From assembly GCA_004764695.1 (NCBI GenBank), contig SMSO01000031.1:7683261-7747260 (forward strand): DNA of 64,000 nucleotides, in the 5' to 3' direction. The position numbers and the translations under genes are program-made. This DNA comes from Schizochytrium sp. TIO01 (Eukaryota > Sar > Bigyra > Thraustochytrida > Thraustochytriidae). This document shows, piece after piece, positions 13,565-24,937 of this stretch. Within the stretch, counting starts at the first letter, position 1. Every line of letters begins with the position of its first letter. Below the pieces are notes generated by a model, which saw only the letters and a program-made list of their open reading frames with translations, searched no databases and was not told the DNA's origin.

Positions 13565-13991
13565 TGCTCATCTACGAGCATGTAAATGTGCACCCAGATC
13601 TCATCACGCTGCCCCAGCTGAGCTCCACGCGCACAACCTCCTTACGCATTCACGTGTAGAACACCTTCTAGACAAAATAGACTCTAATATGTCATAGGTA
13701 AGCGCTCACTCGCACCTGAGACTGCAGAACCCATTTGTTTGGGAGTTGCACTCTTTCAACGGACACATATGAAAGGACTTCGAAAAAGTATAATATAGCC
13801 TAGCAAACTCGTAGACTTCTACCTAGATGCCAAAGTTCAGGTCATATAGTATGGAGTATCTAAGTTGCGTATGAAAGCAAAGCTGGGACAGCTGGGTTGC
13901 TTGAGATTTCAGGAAAGGTAGCTGGGAGGGAGTACAGAAGCATTCAAGAATTGGAGTTGTAATTTCATTTTTAGTGTTCGGAAAAGCCAGG
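13565..13991. promoter_or_regulatory. Divergent intergenic region between the IQ/WW gene and the EFCAB9-like gene
   Basis: The 427 bases between two divergent ATGs (13564 minus, 13992 plus) must carry both 5' UTRs and promoters. A shared control region for two probable flagellar genes is inference. I see no clear TATA box or named motif. Confidence 0.4.
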
Positions 13992-14791
13992 ATGTTTGTG
14001 CGTAGCGACTTGTTCCTGACTCTGCATCTTGACCCGCGACAGCTCTTACTTACAGCTCGGGGCGTTCAGGTCGTTGGCGAGTACTTTCGTTTGCTCGATG
14101 TAGCGTGCCAGGTACGTTGACAATGTCTCATTGCGCATCAATTTTATACTTTTTCTTGATTTGAGCAACTAATACGAAGGCTTGGTCGATCTTCGCAATT
14201 TACTATACAACATTTTCAGGGAGAACTGGACGATTTAGCCTTCACAACCTTTTTGCAATGTTCTACCGACTTGAACGAAAAGGAGGCATATAAAGTTTTC
14301 GATCTATTTGATGTTGACAGCAGTGGAACAATTGGATTCGATGAATTTTATTTAATTGCTTGCATTCTCATCGCAATTAAGGTACGTAGGTTTGTGGAAA
14401 CAGGGACTGAAACCAATTTATTCAATAGCTCGATAAACTGACTCAGAGTGGATGGAGATGAAAACGAACTATCATTTTACAAATATTTTTACCTGTTTTG
14501 CGGAGATAGGATAACCAGCAAAAACAGTTCTTGTGGAATCATTCTCGGACTTGTTTCGAACTGATTGATACCGATGGAAGTAACTCAGTGTCACGGCCAG
14601 AGTTCGAAACTTTTGCATTTATGTTTAACATCAGCAGACGCGCTTCCAGAGATATTTTCTCAGATTTTGATAAGGATCGGAGCGAAGAGCTAGATTATGA
14701 GGAGTTTCGCATGTTTACAATGGCTTGCCTCGATAAACAATTTGAAATTGACAGTGGTTTGCATCCAGCTCAATCACAAATTAACTTCTGA
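13992..14791 (+). CDS. EFCAB9: EF-hand protein, EFCAB9-like CatSper subunit (3 exons, 187 aa)
   Basis: Three exons: 13992-14111, 14220-14381 and 14510-14791. Introns are GTACGT...TTTTCAG (108 nt) and GTACGT...AGATAG (128 nt), both phase 0. The product is 187 residues; human EFCAB9 is about 197. The layout matches that family: an N-terminal module with GEYFRLLDV, EF loop 1 at D71-E82 (DVDSSGTIGFDE), the QFLWNHSRTCFELID link, EF loop 2 at D114-E125, and EF loop 3 at D148-E159 (DKDRSEELDYEE). In animals EFCAB9 with CatSper-zeta is the calcium/pH sensor of the sperm CatSper channel, and CatSper channels occur in many flagellated protists. The second acceptor was chosen over CAG at 14527 because it keeps the spacing to the HSR motif. 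Family assignment is from remembered similarity, not a search. Confidence 0.8.
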
Positions 14792-15024
14792 GAGAAAGCA
14801 TTATTATACCTGTGCACAATATATAGTCCTCGTGATTACAAAAACATATTTTATGTCTGTATAAAACATATTTCCAAAACTCATAACATTCAAATAGCCT
14901 CCATTTGTCGACGCGAAGATTTACCTGCTCCAAAATTTAATTAAGCACTTCCGCTACAAAATTTTCGATTGTTCACAGACAATTGAAAATGAAACTAGAA
15001 TACAAAATGTTGAACAGATGAATG
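14792..15024. other. Short convergent intergenic region
   Basis: The 3' ends of the EFCAB9-like gene (plus) and the Rif1-like gene (minus) face each other across 233 A/T-rich bases. Both polyadenylation regions must lie here. Nothing else is seen. Confidence 0.5.
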
Positions 15025-18000
15025 TTAATCTTGAGACTTTGATGGCATCTTTTGATCTTGCAGATTTTTTGTTGCGCTAGTAAATGCACGTGAAAGGTGC
15101 TGAGATTCAATCCATTGGCTTGCAAGTAGATCAAACGACTTTCGTAGTTCATTTTCGATTTCGACGGCATCGCTAGCATCGCCCTCTGCAAGGCTACGTG
15201 ACTTCATTTTAATCTGGGTACGTGTTTGAGAAAGCTTCTTATTCAAATCTCGAGATTTCTGCAGTAACTTGGAAATGTGCAGCATGGTAGATTCAGTGTA
15301 ACCCGTGCGAAAATAACTTGTTACACCTATCGACTTTGATAGCGTATCATCTTTGCTTGGTGTGCTAGAGTTCGATTGATCATTCTTTTCAGAAGTTGCA
15401 TCAGATGGTAATTTCGTGTCAGCATATCCCACCTCAGTACTCTTATCTTTTCTCTGACAACTCCTCTTGGGCTCAGATTGGCCCCACAGAACAAGTTCGT
15501 CATCACTATCATTGTCTATATTCGATTCTTCTTGATCCTCTGCAACCGACCGAGGGTCAGAATCTGCGCCCTGGTGTTCCTCCTCATGATCACGCATTTG
15601 AGAGGCATCCAAGTTATTAAAGGCTGGCGCTACTACAGCAGCCCCTTGCTCCTCGCGCTTTTCTCTCTGCTTCTCAGTAAGGTACGTCCCGCGTTTCCGC
15701 TTTGCAACCGGGGGGGTAGCAACGAATCCCTGGGAGTCGACTTTCATTGAAGGCAAACGCACAAGTTCTGGGCGAAATATGCCCTGACGTGCGAAGCACT
15801 CTTTCCACAGCTCTTCCTTTTTCGTTGTATCCAGCCCAGTTCTAAGAAGTGGTTTAATTCGATCTGCTAGCTCTTGAGTAAATATTTTGACATCCGAAAC
15901 ACTCGCGCTTGCTTTGGACAGGGTCACCATACCTTCGATACATGCATCTGCCACCCGCGACAACCCTTGCGGACGAGTCTGAATTGTTTTGGTAACTTCA
16001 TAGATCTGCTCAATAAATATCTGTAGACCGTGCTTTTGTCGTTTCAGTATGTTGACCATGTCATGCAAAAGATCAACGGCTTTGTGAGCTCTCGATGCGA
16101 CTTCAGGCAAACGCAGGAACTGAGACAGCATAACCTTGTAATAATCAACCTCGAGTGGGACAGGTCGAACATCTTTAAGTTGCTGTTGAATTTGATGATT
16201 ATTGCCTTGTAACGGAGATGCCGGGGTAGGCGAAACGGAGGAGAGCGTGGGGTTTCTAAGTTCATTTAGCCAGTCCCAACACTCGCTTATACTAACGTTT
16301 GCAAGCAATAGTGCAGCATCGAACATATCACGAACTACACGACCTTTATCGACATTCTTGTTTTGGAGCACTGCTTGCTGCGCAACGTAGGCCAGATTTG
16401 CTGAAGGCACTTTACGCCACTGTGGTAAAAGGTCATCATGTAAAAGTTGTTCAGACAGTTCTTGAGCCAAGGTCTTGGCAAATGCACATGGAGGCTTTGA
16501 AGAGAGTTTAGATAAGACTCCTCTAAAAATAACATGGGGTGGGAACTTCTGCAAAGTATATTTAATAAGCGCCTGGCGGTACCAGCTCTCCTCAGAGCGC
16601 CAAAGCGAGAGGTGTGCCAGCCCACCAAGAGCTTGTTTTGATTTTTCTGAGTCCTTAGATGGAAAGGAGTCCACTAAAACCCGTTGGAAGTTCTCAAATC
16701 CAATCCAAGCTGCAACAGCTTCATCCAGTGATGAAAAGCTTGTGTCAAGAGAACAGAACTGATTTGTCTGGTTGATATAACGCTTCGTTAAGAATGGAGC
16801 TTGTAGGAAGGTTTGAAAAATTCGAGCTCCAGCACGGCAAGTTTCGACATTGCAGGTTGCTCGAGGATAGAGTCTTTGTACCAAAACTACATCCGCGAGC
16901 TGTGTGCTAAGAACACGTGTTAAAGACTTGTGATTGAAAAGGTTGCAAACAATCTTAGCCATATCACTAGGTTCGCGAGCTGATTTGAAATAGTTCACAA
17001 GAGCCACACATCCTACAAAACGTACAAGTTCTGCTACCATTCCCGCTTGCTCATTAGAGATATGTAAAAACTCGCTCGTATGTCGCTTGGCTCTTTCCAG
17101 AAGAAGAGAGCATCGTTGTTTACGTGATTTGTATGTACAGCGCTCTAGGAATGCAACAATGTCTGGCAGTGCAACCATAAAAGATTCAAATGAGTGCAGT
17201 TTGGCTTGAATCACTTGAACAGGAAGATAGTTTGCACTATCACTAGTGTCCAGGCCAAGCAGGAAAGAGGACCGCACTTGTGCTGTTTCTTCTAACGCTT
17301 GTTTTGGCGACCTTTCAGCTAGTATATGCTCAATGAATGCGATAGTCCAATCACAAGCGGGTGTAATATTATCCTGTTTAGAGAAACCCTTGCTCAACAT
17401 TTTAAAGACAGGGGCAACCACGTCTTGCCACGCACATACATTCATACTCCTAGGTGGTTTTATAGAACTTTCTTCCCCAACTGGAACGGACGGCGTTTTG
17501 TTTTGAGAGAGTGAAAGATCAAACTGTGCTGCTTTTAAAGACCCAAGCATGTAGCTCCAGACTTCCAAACGCTTAGTTAGCATAGAATCTGTACTGCTCC
17601 GGTTTCTAAACAGAATTTTTTTATGGATTCTTGAAGAAATCGAAGAAATGGATTTGGATTTGTGACGTCTTGATGTGCAAAGCGTGCGCCCTCAATAAGG
17701 TACATAACGTTTCGCCAAGATTTAATACGATTTACATCAGAAAGGTGCGCAAAGCAAGACAAAAGGGTTTTAATACCTTGACGTATAGTTTTGTCCGCTG
17801 TATGCGTTAGCCAAGGGGAGATTCGTGGCATGTAAATAGCAAAATATGCACAAATCTGGCTAGCTTCGTCTTGACTATAATTCATATCAACTTCAAGCGG
17901 TTTCGAAACACTTTTGTCTGTGTTTGCAGCTGATGTCGATGCTGATAGAGAGGAAATCCATTTGTAGAGAGTGATGAGATTTCCTTTCCACTCTTGGAGG

Positions 18001-19019
18001 CGAACGAGTTCACGTCCCTCTTGAACTTTAAGTGAATCTGCAACCCATAAATTCTTTGTGTCTCTCCATCTCAAGAGGGCCGGTGTAACCCTTTTCCAAA
18101 ATGCAAGCACGTTCAAATGTCTTTGTTGTGCTTCAATGTCATTTGGTGTCGCAGTACAGCACCTGGGTGGTAACAGGTTTGATAGTAGGAGGTGAAAGAT
18201 CTTGTGTTCCCTAAAGTTCACAGTTGATAGAGCATCCGGTGCTGCTAAAATCACATCTCCCAGAGCATGAAGTGATCTAGACAGCAACTTAAGTGTCGAC
18301 ACCTGCTTTGAATTGAGTTTGGTCTTCTTAGCTGGCACATTGTCTTGTTCTCTTGTCTCATTTACCAGCACATCTCGACTATGATTCTGCTTATACGTTT
18401 GGGCTGCATTTGTGGATTCCTTTGAGGCTATCGGGCGTGACAGATCTTCAGTAGTATTTGCGATCGCATCATTGGTAATCAGTGCCAGTGGTTCTTGCAA
18501 TAACTTTATGCAGCCGTCAACTACAAAAGGTGCTGCAAGCTGCCAGAACCCTTTGGAAGACTTCTGCCTGAAATTTTCATTAGCCAGAGCTTCCCAAAGT
18601 TCCTCTGAAGCTGACATTTCTGTCTCGACGTTTTCGCACATTGGAATGGTTTGTGAGAGCATTCCAAGAGCTATTAGATCCATGAAGGCCTGCTCTTGAG
18701 CCTCGAGATCACTCCCAGGTCTCTGGACTAACCTCAGAAGTTCTTGAGCTGCATTTGAGGATACAGGAGATTCCCCACTTTGAGCAATTTGCACGAGTGT
18801 GTAGCGCCACCGCGCTCCATGTTTGCTCAAGGCTTCTTTTTGATAAAGCCCGTTCTCAGGTTGATGGTTATTTTGATCGCTGTCCTTGCTATGGTAGTCG
18901 ATTTGATTATGCTCAGATCCAACAGGTTTATTAAAAACCTCAGCAAGCTCGGCCTGAATCTCTCTGAATGCTCGATCCGCTCCACCCAGCGCCTCGCCAG
19001 CGCTTGCGGCCGAAAACAT
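15025..19019 (-). CDS. HEAT-type repeat protein, possibly Rif1-like (frame break at A7)
   Basis: The N-terminal frame starts at ATG 19019 (MFSAASAGEALGG) and stops at 17577. The C-terminal frame is open from its first ATG at 17583 to 15025. The two frames are offset by -1 and overlap at ATGCTAA. Joined, they give about 1330 residues: a long helical, HEAT-like region to about residue 1000, then a charged, S/D/E-rich linker and a short C-terminal helical segment. Near 15650-15730 the protein reads KRKRGTYLTEKQREKREEQ followed by FNNLD, which resembles the LTE-x-Q element I associate with Rif1 proteins (telomere and replication timing, PP1 recruitment). That identification is tentative. The joining point is seven A on the coding strand (T run 17616-17622): either one A is missing from the sequence or ribosomes slip there. 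Confidence 0.55.
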
Positions 19020-19310
19020 TAACAAGAATTCTCGTTTGATCTTGATTGAGTTTACTTATTTGCTTCACGTGTCACTCTCAATTCTTATTTTTTTTTGTAT
19101 TTTTTTGTTGTTGGCATTCTTGTTTTGTCAAATTGGGGACAGTCACCGGGGCTAATATCGACACTTTGCCTTAGGCTCCAGCCTTGGCTTCTTCTCTGCT
19201 GACGCGATCATCTTTCTATGTGGCTCTTCTGTTAGAAAGGCTTGGGTCCTCTGTCTTCATCGTCAAAACCCACTTTATCTTGAAGTTTCATCAAATATTG
19301 TCGTTTCGTC
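19020..19310. promoter_or_regulatory. Divergent intergenic region between the Rif1-like and SUMO-protease genes
   Basis: These 291 bases separate ATG 19019 (minus) from ATG 19311 (plus), so both promoters and 5' UTRs lie here. It contains T-rich runs near 19085-19125. No specific site is recognised. Confidence 0.4.
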
Positions 19311-22300
19311 ATGGACAAGACTCCCTCAGGTTATTTTGTTTCTTCTACTTCTGCTGCCGCTTCTGCATCATCCCCCAATGTACCATCCCTTGCCTTGGGT
19401 GCCTCCACTTCCCCTGCTCCCATTTCTCGTAATTCCGGCCGTATCGAAGCCTCAGAATGGCAGCTCATAAGGTCTGATCAGGCTCGCCTTGAGAATCTTC
19501 AGCGCCGCTCTCGCGACCTTTCGACGCTCGATTCAATCTCCTCAACTTCTAAAGCACCTCGGAATGCTGCCCTTGACGAAATTCGCGAGGAGATTGAGCA
19601 AATTTGTGCTTCTTGGACCAGATCTCCTCGTTTCGAAGCTCTTTTGCGTCGCTGTGAAAAGCGACCTCTTGCTCTTGCGCTTCTGAACAGAATTTTTCAG
19701 TCCAGAGCCTTCGCGGCTATGCACCAGACTTGTCCTGATCTCCCCCGTGAGCTTCTCAACTCTTTAGCTTCAATCTATCGCAGGCACCATTCGGAAATAT
19801 CTGCTCTAGACCATACTCGTTCGGCGAAGGCGAAGAACATGTGCGACATAAGTCTCTTTTGTGTGTGTAGACTTTTTGAGAATCTTGACGCTTCTGCTAT
19901 CTCAGTAGATATGCTTACAGATCTCGCAGATCTAGCTCGAAGAAGTGTGTCCATTGCCAACACCTCCTTCAGACTCGCTGTGCGTGGCATGGAGCTCTCT
20001 AAGTTCGTGTCGGTAAGACTAAGATCAGTTCTTGCAAGAACTGATCTTGAAAAGTCAACAGCGGCACTCAATGATGCCAAAAAGGACCTTGAGCAGTGCT
20101 TTCGATATGGACTGAGACTAATGTATATTCCGAGAAAAAAAAGGCCCTTCGAGGCAGCGCAGGAGATGCTGCTGGCGAGCCAGTGGCTTACGATTCCATG
20201 GACAGGATCGGAACTGATATCATCGTCAGGAGTGTCCACATCTACATCAACAACGCAAACATTGACTAAACCAACCCTAACACAAAGTGGTGGAAGTTCG
20301 CATAGGTCTGGCCCACTATGTGAATTGCAAAGAAGGATAGCGAAGGTGCTACGGCCACATCAGTGGTTGCTGGAACCGCTACCAAGTAGGAAAATAGTAG
20401 AGATGCAAGTGAAAGATCTTGGATGGTCTCAAATGGAATCTCGTACTGCGAGCTGGCGCAGGAATACCCTGCGCACGTATCATCATTACCGACCAGGACT
20501 CGACCTCGTTCAAGGTCAGGCTGGACTTCATGCCTTGTGGCTGCGGGTGGTTGCGAATTACGACCTTGTATCTGAAGCCGCCTTTTCCAAGATCAATCCA
20601 TGTTCGAGTGAGACTCATCCTCCTAATTGTCATGCTGCCCAGACATCCCGCCGAGCAGAGCGTCTGGTCAGTTTAGCAGTGCACAGTACGGGTAACAGCA
20701 ACAATAAAGCTGTTGCAACCTATGGTAGCGCAATTGGTGACATAGCAAAATCCGTGTCACACCTTTCAACCGCTGCAAGTACAGTTGCTCCAACTGATCC
20801 AGACAGCGATTGATGCCTTCTCCTGCACAACTCAGGCTGTTCTCGCTTTCGGAGCTATTCTTCTAACATACAGTGGCTACCCTCAAAAGACAAGCGACAA
20901 AACCTTGGAGGACGCGCTGGAAAGAGAGGGGGATAGTGAGGCGTGCTTGCTTCTTCACCGTGCCATGCCAAATCTCATCAAAGCCAGCTCAAATCCGCAG
21001 GATTGTCTTCTCCCAGCTCGTTGCCTCCTCATAGCGTTCACAGAACAACATCTTGGGGAGCACGCAGCCATGACCAACGCTCGCACAGCAATAATTGACC
21101 ACGCGAGTCATTTGATGCACTTATTTGGATCAATTTGCAGCGTTTCAGATGATGCTCAGTTTAAAGAAAAATGCTTTGCAATCTGGACATTCACCATCGC
21201 CAGTATTTCTCCAACACTTACTCGAGGACCTTGATGTATGGGATTTATGTACCGCACCTGTTCTTAATGCAGCGAACGCAACAATGTTTTTTCGTAATAG
21301 CTCCCAGAACCAATCTTGGATGGCTGAGTTTCTTTTCAATGCAAACCCGTCAGAGCGTCCCATGAACGAGCAATCAAATAAATACTTCTCACGCGCCTGC
21401 GCTCTAAATGTACGAAACCTAGCTAAACCTGTCGAAGTAACTCTTGTCTTCCGTTCCGAGGAGCTCATGAAAACTATTTGGACGCATCGACTTGAACTTT
21501 GTGTGCAAGCTTTCATTTGGCAGAAAGAAATCAACATCGGACCATCTGCTCAACACCTTGTCCGTGAATTAATGGTCACAAAATACAGTTCTCAAGCCCT
21601 AATAGCTATGAAACGTGAGCCCAAACTTTTGCGGCTTCTTGAGCTCAATGAAATTCAAGAGATTGCTCGTAAATTAGGTTGTGGCTCAGACGCACAGTTT
21701 ATTTGGAAAAAGGCAAGGGAAGTTGCACCTGGTAAAGCCGTATTAGCTGCTAATTTGCAGGACTCCGTGGAACTGTTGGAAACTTGTTTTCCTGAATCTA
21801 AACGGGAGCGTTCCTTACAACCCTTGGCTTCACGGGCAGTTCGGGACAGTACCTTTGTTGACCAAGTCCGCAAAGCACCGAGACTATTGGTCTCTATTCT
21901 GAGATATAATGCTCTGCGTAACATTTCTCCGGGACAAAAGGTTAGGCTGCTTCGATTAGCTGTTGTTGGGATTCGCTCCTGGAATGCTAAGATGGCTTCA
22001 ATTGTCTTTGATGATATAGGAACTTTGGCCCAACAAGAGAGGCTCTTTGATGCAGGTCTCACACTAATCATCGACAATCCAGCGTTTGTAAAAAGCTTCT
22101 TCAAAATTCTCTTTGCCGAAACCTTAGACTCAACTCTACGCGCAGCCCTTTTTGATACAGAGGGGGAGATGCTTGACGAGCTCATAGTCTTAACGCAGCG
22201 AAAAGCAACAAGCAATCGCTTGGTCTCGCGAATTATGGCGGAAACCAAGTCAGGAGATCCCATCGATCTAATCGACTCACAGGAGTCTACTAGCTCACTT

Positions 22301-24643
22301 CACCATGGTCCTGCATTTGCCGACGCAAACAAGGACAATTACCTCTTTCGCTACCCACCTGATGGAGGTCATCGCGTAACTTATGTAGGAGACACAGAGC
22401 TTGACATTGTGAAAACAAAAAATCGACACTTTAACGATGCCCTTGTTCAGTTTTACTTTCTCTGGTGTAAACGAGAAAAATACAAGTCTTACTACGAAAC
22501 TTTTCAAGAGTCTATTTTCGTGTTTGACTCACTTTTCTTCTCCAAGATGATGGCGAAATTTTACGATAAAAAGACTCGAAACACTGACGAGGTGTACGCA
22601 GAGGTTGCTTCATGGTATCAAAATGAGGAACTCTTTGCCAAGGACATGTGGGTTATTCCTATTGTGTATGAAATGCATTGGTCTCTTTTGCTAGTCTGTG
22701 ACGTACAGACTGACAATCCTATTCTTGTTCATCTGGATTCTATTGGTTCACATGAGAGCGTAGATATTGAGCGTATTTGTCGAGCGTTTTGGCGACGTCG
22801 TGCCGAGGCAACATATAGACCGTCCCAAACACCACCTTCGTCACCCCACTTAGTTCGTGTTCAACCACCCCGACAGGAAAATGACTATGATTGCGGCCCC
22901 TTCATTTGCAAGTACTATGACCAAATTTTACGAGAGCTCTTTGTTACAAAAAGGCTTCAGCTTGGAGATATGGTTGCTTGCATTGACAAGGTTATTCAAC
23001 CACGCTGGTTTGCAAAGTCTGCAGCAACACGAAAGGAAGAAAGGATCAGCAAACCCGAGTCTAATACCAGTATGAAGGAGGGTGCTCCTTCGGTGGTGAC
23101 TCGAGATTCTGCCAAGGCGAAGCATTTCGGCAAAAATCCTGTTGGAGGTGAAATTCGGACCCAGTTACTTCGACTGATTGAAGAGAAATCCATGGAGGCT
23201 TCTCAAAATAACTCACACGGATCTGTATCTTCAACCTCTGTTGGCCAGGAAGGTGGCGAATCATTAGGTCATTCTAGCGTTCGAAGCACATCCAATTTCG
23301 ACTTTGATCCGCGGGCCTACATCAAGCTATCAACTTTATTGTTTGAAAGTACACAGGATTCTAACATACGCAAGCAAATATGGGACTGCATTTATAGTAT
23401 CGAAAGCAAACGTCATCGAAAGGATGGCGGATTCGCTGAGGCGTTAGTGCGTGCATATCATCGGTATCTTCCAGGTTCATCAGAACTTGCGCCAGAAGTT
23501 TCAATTCTAATTGAGTTTGTTGACCCAGATCGCTTCAACGAATTGCTTTTAGTTGCCGTCTGGCCTCTCCTCAAAGCTTGCTCTATGCGTTCTACTGAGG
23601 AGAGGATTTGCTCAGCAATTATTAAATACATAGAGCGCAACTTGCACCCTGGGAGCGGTTATGAGTTGCCTCATGGCTCAGAAGCAGAATGGTTTTTTAA
23701 GCTTGCTTCTGTGCGGGTTGAGACATTGTTATGGCAACGTTTTCAAAATCTTCAGAAGTCGATGAAACGTTCAGTAGCCTTGAAGAACTCTGCACCTGCA
23801 AGACCTACAGGGGATACAAACGCCCTTACCTTTGTCCAAGCGGGGGCTACCTCTCAGCATTCTAAACACAATATACCCAGATCTAAATTACAGACTCTAA
23901 TGAGAACAGACGATGACGGTAACGACGGTGATCACGGTGGAGTTTGCAGTACGAGTAATCATCAGGATAATACTATGCATCCCTCTAACATAGCTAAAGA
24001 AATCCTGATAGAATCAAGAGACAAACCTAGAAAGTCCGGCAGCAGCGACAACGTATCTATCAAGGAGGTAAACGAAAAAGACTCAACATCTGTTTTTGAT
24101 CGAGGTAACGATTTGACTGTAGAAGAGCAAATAAAGAAGGGTACAAATCATCCACTGGATGATTTGGTAGATAGCCAAGAATCAAGTTTGGATGAAGACC
24201 CATCTTCCCACGCAAATGAAGACAATGCCGTCGTAGAGATACTTGACTTCGATGGTGATTCTCATGATGATGATTTGGTACTAGGGATAGACATTAGGAA
24301 GCAGCCACAGAGTTCAGAAAAAAGAAAAGCAGATGTGCAAGAAAATGAAACAAAACCATCTTCTCTGGTTGCCTTGTCAGGACGAAAGCGCCTTACAGCT
24401 AAGCCTTTAAGTCCTATGATTGCAAAGAGGAAAAGGACTATAGTACATAACTCTGCCGATTTAGAGTCTACAGAGGGTCCAGAAGACTACCCGATTGATC
24501 CATCAGATCTTGTACAAGTAAGATTTGCGCTCGATCAAATTGTGGGGCAACCTGAGCGGCTCTGCGTTTATAAAGATCGTTTTTTATCAGCTGCACAGTC
24601 TTTGTGGGATCAACTAGAAGAAGAACGCAACACCTTTTTTTAA
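19311..24643 (+). CDS. Ulp1/SENP-type SUMO protease (peptidase C48) with a large N-terminal region split between frames
   Basis: The peptidase lies in the long frame 21125-24643 (no ATG at its head, so not an independent gene start). Counting from 21125, the catalytic set is H518 in EMHWSLLLV, D538 in LVHLDSIG, Q584 in PPRQENDYDCG and C590 in DCGPF, the C48 pattern that cleaves or trims SUMO. HFNDALVQFYFLW upstream matches the entry segment of SENP6/7-like enzymes. The tail (about 23900-24500) is disordered, with acidic runs and basic KRKR patches that could be nuclear signals. Upstream, ATG 19311 opens a 500-codon frame (Ser-rich start, then helical), a second frame is open 20752-21234, and then the protease frame follows. 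The frame changes lie near 20780 and 21215, with two more possible near 20431 and 20610. No splice sites fit. Base errors, pseudogene decay in the N-terminus, or recoding are all possible. Confidence 0.78.
20021..20048. repeat. Perfect 28-base palindrome inside the SUMO-protease gene
   Basis: The segment is identical to its reverse complement over 28 bases (arm AAGATCAGTTCTTG). It lies in the open frame upstream of the protease and encodes RSVLARTDL. In RNA it could fold into a near loop-free hairpin. Confidence 0.8.
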
Positions 24644-24937
24644 TGATGATATGATATGATATGATACTGGTCTTTGGAAGTTAATCTTTCTTATCGAAAC
24701 CATTTTGTTTGTTTCAGGTACAGTAATATAATAACATTTCAGTTTGTACGTACGCACTCGTGTATATTTTGCATGTGTACTCTATGTGTTGCAGCCTCCA
24801 ATGCTTATTTCTCAAACAAGAGGTTAAGTTTCTTCTTTTTCTTTTTCTTAGAAACAAACAAACAAAAACAAAAGCAAGACGTGAGTACAGACTAAATAAC
24901 TAGGTATATCTCAAGATATTGCGTGAATGACCCCATC
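24644..24937. other. Short convergent intergenic region
   Basis: These are the 3' flanks of the SUMO-protease gene (plus) and the prenyltransferase gene (minus). There is a small ATATG tandem at about 24647-24665 directly after the protease stop, and a T/A-rich stretch at 24830-24880. Confidence 0.5.
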
